Source of the DNA: Phylloscopus collybita
Lineage: Eukaryota; Chordata; Aves; Passeriformes; Phylloscopidae
Assembly (NCBI GenBank): GCA_027886175.1
Contig: JAJNNQ010000019.1
Coordinates: 13,626,501-13,690,500, forward strand
Reading direction: 5' to 3'
Length of the DNA stretch: 64,000 nt
Each line of letters begins with the position of its first letter. The stretch's first letter is position 1. Position numbers and translations under genes: made by a program. This document shows, piece by piece, positions 61,414-64,000 of this stretch. Under the pieces are notes generated by a model, which saw only the letters and a program-made list of their open reading frames with translations, had not been told where the DNA came from and did no database searches.

Positions 61414-64000
61414 CCATCCCAGCTCTTGGTTCCCCAGCAGACTCTGATGCACTGAGCTCCTGGCCTCACACACAGGACAGTGAGCAGGTGGATGATCTTT
61501 CAGTGAGGCACCATCTACTCAGCAGTGAAAAATGAACCAACCAGATCTAAAATCTCAGCTTTAATCCTCTGTGGAACCAGGTTAGCCCAGCGAACTAATT
61601 CTGGTCCATTCCTGTTTGTTCCCATGGAGAATAAATCTCTTGGTAAGGATCTGTGTGAATGAAGAGCTAAAAGAGGGCATTTCACACAGTGGGATAAGAA
61701 GGACTTCACTTAATTTTGTTGTGCAGCAGTGTCTGACAAGAAAGAAAGGAAAATTTTGCTGAGATTTTCAAAAACCCCCCAAAGTACTGACTAAATATCT
61801 GGGAAATTAAAGCAGATTATATTCTGAGTGTGAAACTAATCACTCTGTTTTCAACTGCATGCACATTACAGAGGTGATTCAAACTTGTGGTGGTGGACAT
61901 AAATTTTAATAAAGGGCTGAAGAACACTACTTAAGAACAGAATTGATTTTCAAGATGTGGATTAAGCTCATATATTTTTATGATCCCATTCATTTGCAAG
62001 TTGTAGTTGTGTTGATGAAGGCATGGAAACGTAGGGATAAAAGAGGTGATTTGCAGGGAGAAACACCTTTTATTACATCAAACAGGTATAACCTTTCAAT
62101 CACAGTAGCTCCTCTTTAAATACCGAGTTCTTGCTGGTTCTTCTTAAATATTTCAGTGCAATGTGTTAACACTACCAGCTGTTTCTCTGTGCATGACCTC
62201 AAATTTTCCTGCTGCATCTCTCCCCTCCCTGTGCTCTCCAGGTCTGTGACACACAAATTCACTGGTGGCTCAAGTGGAGAGAGTTTAAGAGAGAGATACA
62301 ATCTGGTCTGTCCATGAGAATTCACCCCTGTGCCTTTATGGGAAACACCACGTGAAAAACCCCTTTGCTCTTCTTTAGACTCTGTGTGTGTTGAGATGCA
62401 TTTTTAGGTGCTGGTGATGAAGTATTTAAATAAAAAAAAATGTAAAGAGAGCCATACTGACTGACCTTTGGTCAATAATCACAGGGAAAAAAAAGGACAA
62501 TTCTGGTCAAGCAAACCAGAAAAACCACCCATCTCTGAGTTCTCTCAGATCTCAGGTTCTTTTAGGATTATATTTCTGACAAGTGAAAGCAAGAGTATTT
62601 ATGCAATTTGGCAATCTTGTAATGCAACCAGCTGGGAAATCTGTGAGGCTACTGCTGATTTCATACACAGCTACCAAACCCAACAGAAGATAAAAGGCAA
62701 GGAGTGTTCAGAGCAGCCTGGGACACAGACAGGATTTAGCCACCCTCAGTACAAACAGGATTTAGCTCTGTAGGCTCCAGGCTCATTGCTGACACCCTGA
62801 TAAAATAAAATAAAATAAAATAAAAACCCAAAGTGATTGGCTATTTTTAACAACACCATTTTTTTGCCAAGTGTTTAATCCATTAGACTCTGATTTTCTC
62901 CTTATGGTGCTTAAAACTCTGAGTTTTGTTAAAGATAAGGCCAGTATAGATAATGTTTAAAGTTAGTATTTGAAAACATGAAAAACTCTAGGAATTCCTT
63001 ACTGGGCTTTCGTACTGGGTATGGTATTTGTATGTCACTGAAAATAATCAAACTGAACTATTTTAATCAAAGATTAGAAGCAGATGATGGAACACCAGCA
63101 CTGGGAGCCAAATCTTGTCTTGGGTGAAGATTTTGAGGTGTAGCTCAGTGCTCTTAAACCAAGACAATGGGGATGCATTTGACAACTTTTTCAAGCAGCA
63201 CTTTGAGCTCAAATTTAATACCAATAAAGACACTGGGATCAAAAGTGCTGAAGAAGTTGAATATTTAGAACCCATCTTGCTACCTTGAGAAGAACTGCCC
63301 ATTCATTTAAAATCAGTGTAAAAAACACTGGGCCCAGTTGTAAAATTATTTGGATTAATCCTGGAATAACTCCACAGAAATCAACAGGGTGATACTGATG
63401 TTAAAAAGGGACAAGAGATGGGGATTATTGAGTTGTGTTCTGCTTGAGATACTCTCCTACCTGTAAACAGGATAATCTGTGTCTTTTGTGAAGGAATTTA
63501 CAAAGTTTTCAATGTTTTGTGTGCAATTAATATGAACATAATAATCATCACTATTAAACAACACCAGTCTTGCAGGCTGGGGTAGTTTTAAGCCATTTAT
63601 GAGGGAAACAGGAATTTCTCCTTAGAAGACTTTTGAGAATTTAAGCAAATAATTTCTAGTGTAAAAGTTGGTGATTAAAAGAAAAGCATGTGGTGTGAAT
63701 CTTTTGCCTTTAGATGACTTTCCCATACTTTTTCATACCATGGAAGCAATCTTTGATTGGTCAGACAGACAAATGAGAAAACTCCTGAACTGTGCACCTC
63801 ATCTCCCTGTTTGTGGTTCCTTCCAGAGGCTGCCAAAAGGCTGGCAGACAAGAGCAGCTTCATTTTTTTTCATCAGAATTTGATGATCATTTATATCAGA
63901 ACTGATGGCAGGAAGGGGGTGGTTTGTCAGAGTGAGATAAACCCCCCCTGGAGCCCTCACCAGACAGGATTTGCGTTTGTTGAAATCCTCCAGCTGAGGT
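61414..64000. other. Unique DNA, no gene seen
   Basis: Only a short (TAAAA)n run at 62801-62826 stands out. No exon or interspersed repeat is recognised. Confidence 0.5.

Overview
This window looks like a gene-poor stretch of a bird nuclear genome, most likely a songbird. Three fragments match the CR1 LINE 3' region, which is abundant in birds. Several LTR copies belong to one avian-looking retroviral family. The unique sequence is AT-rich and carries many microsatellites and homopolymer runs. I found no host exon, tRNA, rRNA or CRISPR array that I can defend. Nearly all other open frames are short chance frames or lie in low-complexity DNA.

The one strong coding locus is a young, nearly intact endogenous retrovirus on the + strand (49516-56082). 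It has two LTRs differing by two clear substitutions, a 5-bp target duplication (CAGCC), a tRNA-Lys-like primer binding site, a gag frame and a pro-pol frame with protease, reverse transcriptase, RNase H and integrase motifs. There is no env: the pol stop lies 79 bp before the 3' LTR. Its pol and 5-bp duplication suggest a class III (ERV-L-like) element, but that assignment is inference. Two features stand out. Gag and pro-pol share one frame and are separated by a single UAG codon, followed by sequence that can fold into a compact pseudoknot-like structure. The Gag N-terminus looks like a signal peptide, a short glycosylatable domain and a membrane span, and Gag has no zinc knuckle.

Layout: 1-22.8 kb is unique AT-rich DNA with A/T-rich runs, a (TAA)n array and a probable LTR fragment near 17.1 kb. 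22.8-23.1 kb is a CR1 fragment. 23-47.6 kb is unique DNA with a second CR1 fragment (36.3 kb), an 18-bp-arm hairpin (31.8 kb), a 47-nt poly(A) run (32.5 kb), A/C-rich low-complexity DNA (37.5 kb) and a two-phase hexanucleotide array (46.3 kb). 47.65-48.39 kb is a solo LTR of the provirus family, followed by a third CR1 fragment. 49.5-56.1 kb is the provirus. 57.4-59.0 kb holds a (CTCTC)n tract, an (AAGGG)n tract and a 19-bp-type minisatellite. 59.97-61.41 kb is an older antisense solo LTR into which a second solo LTR of the provirus family has inserted. The rest, to 64 kb, is unique.

All coordinates, repeat units and base pairings were read by eye. Family names for repeats come from recognising consensus features, not from a database search.
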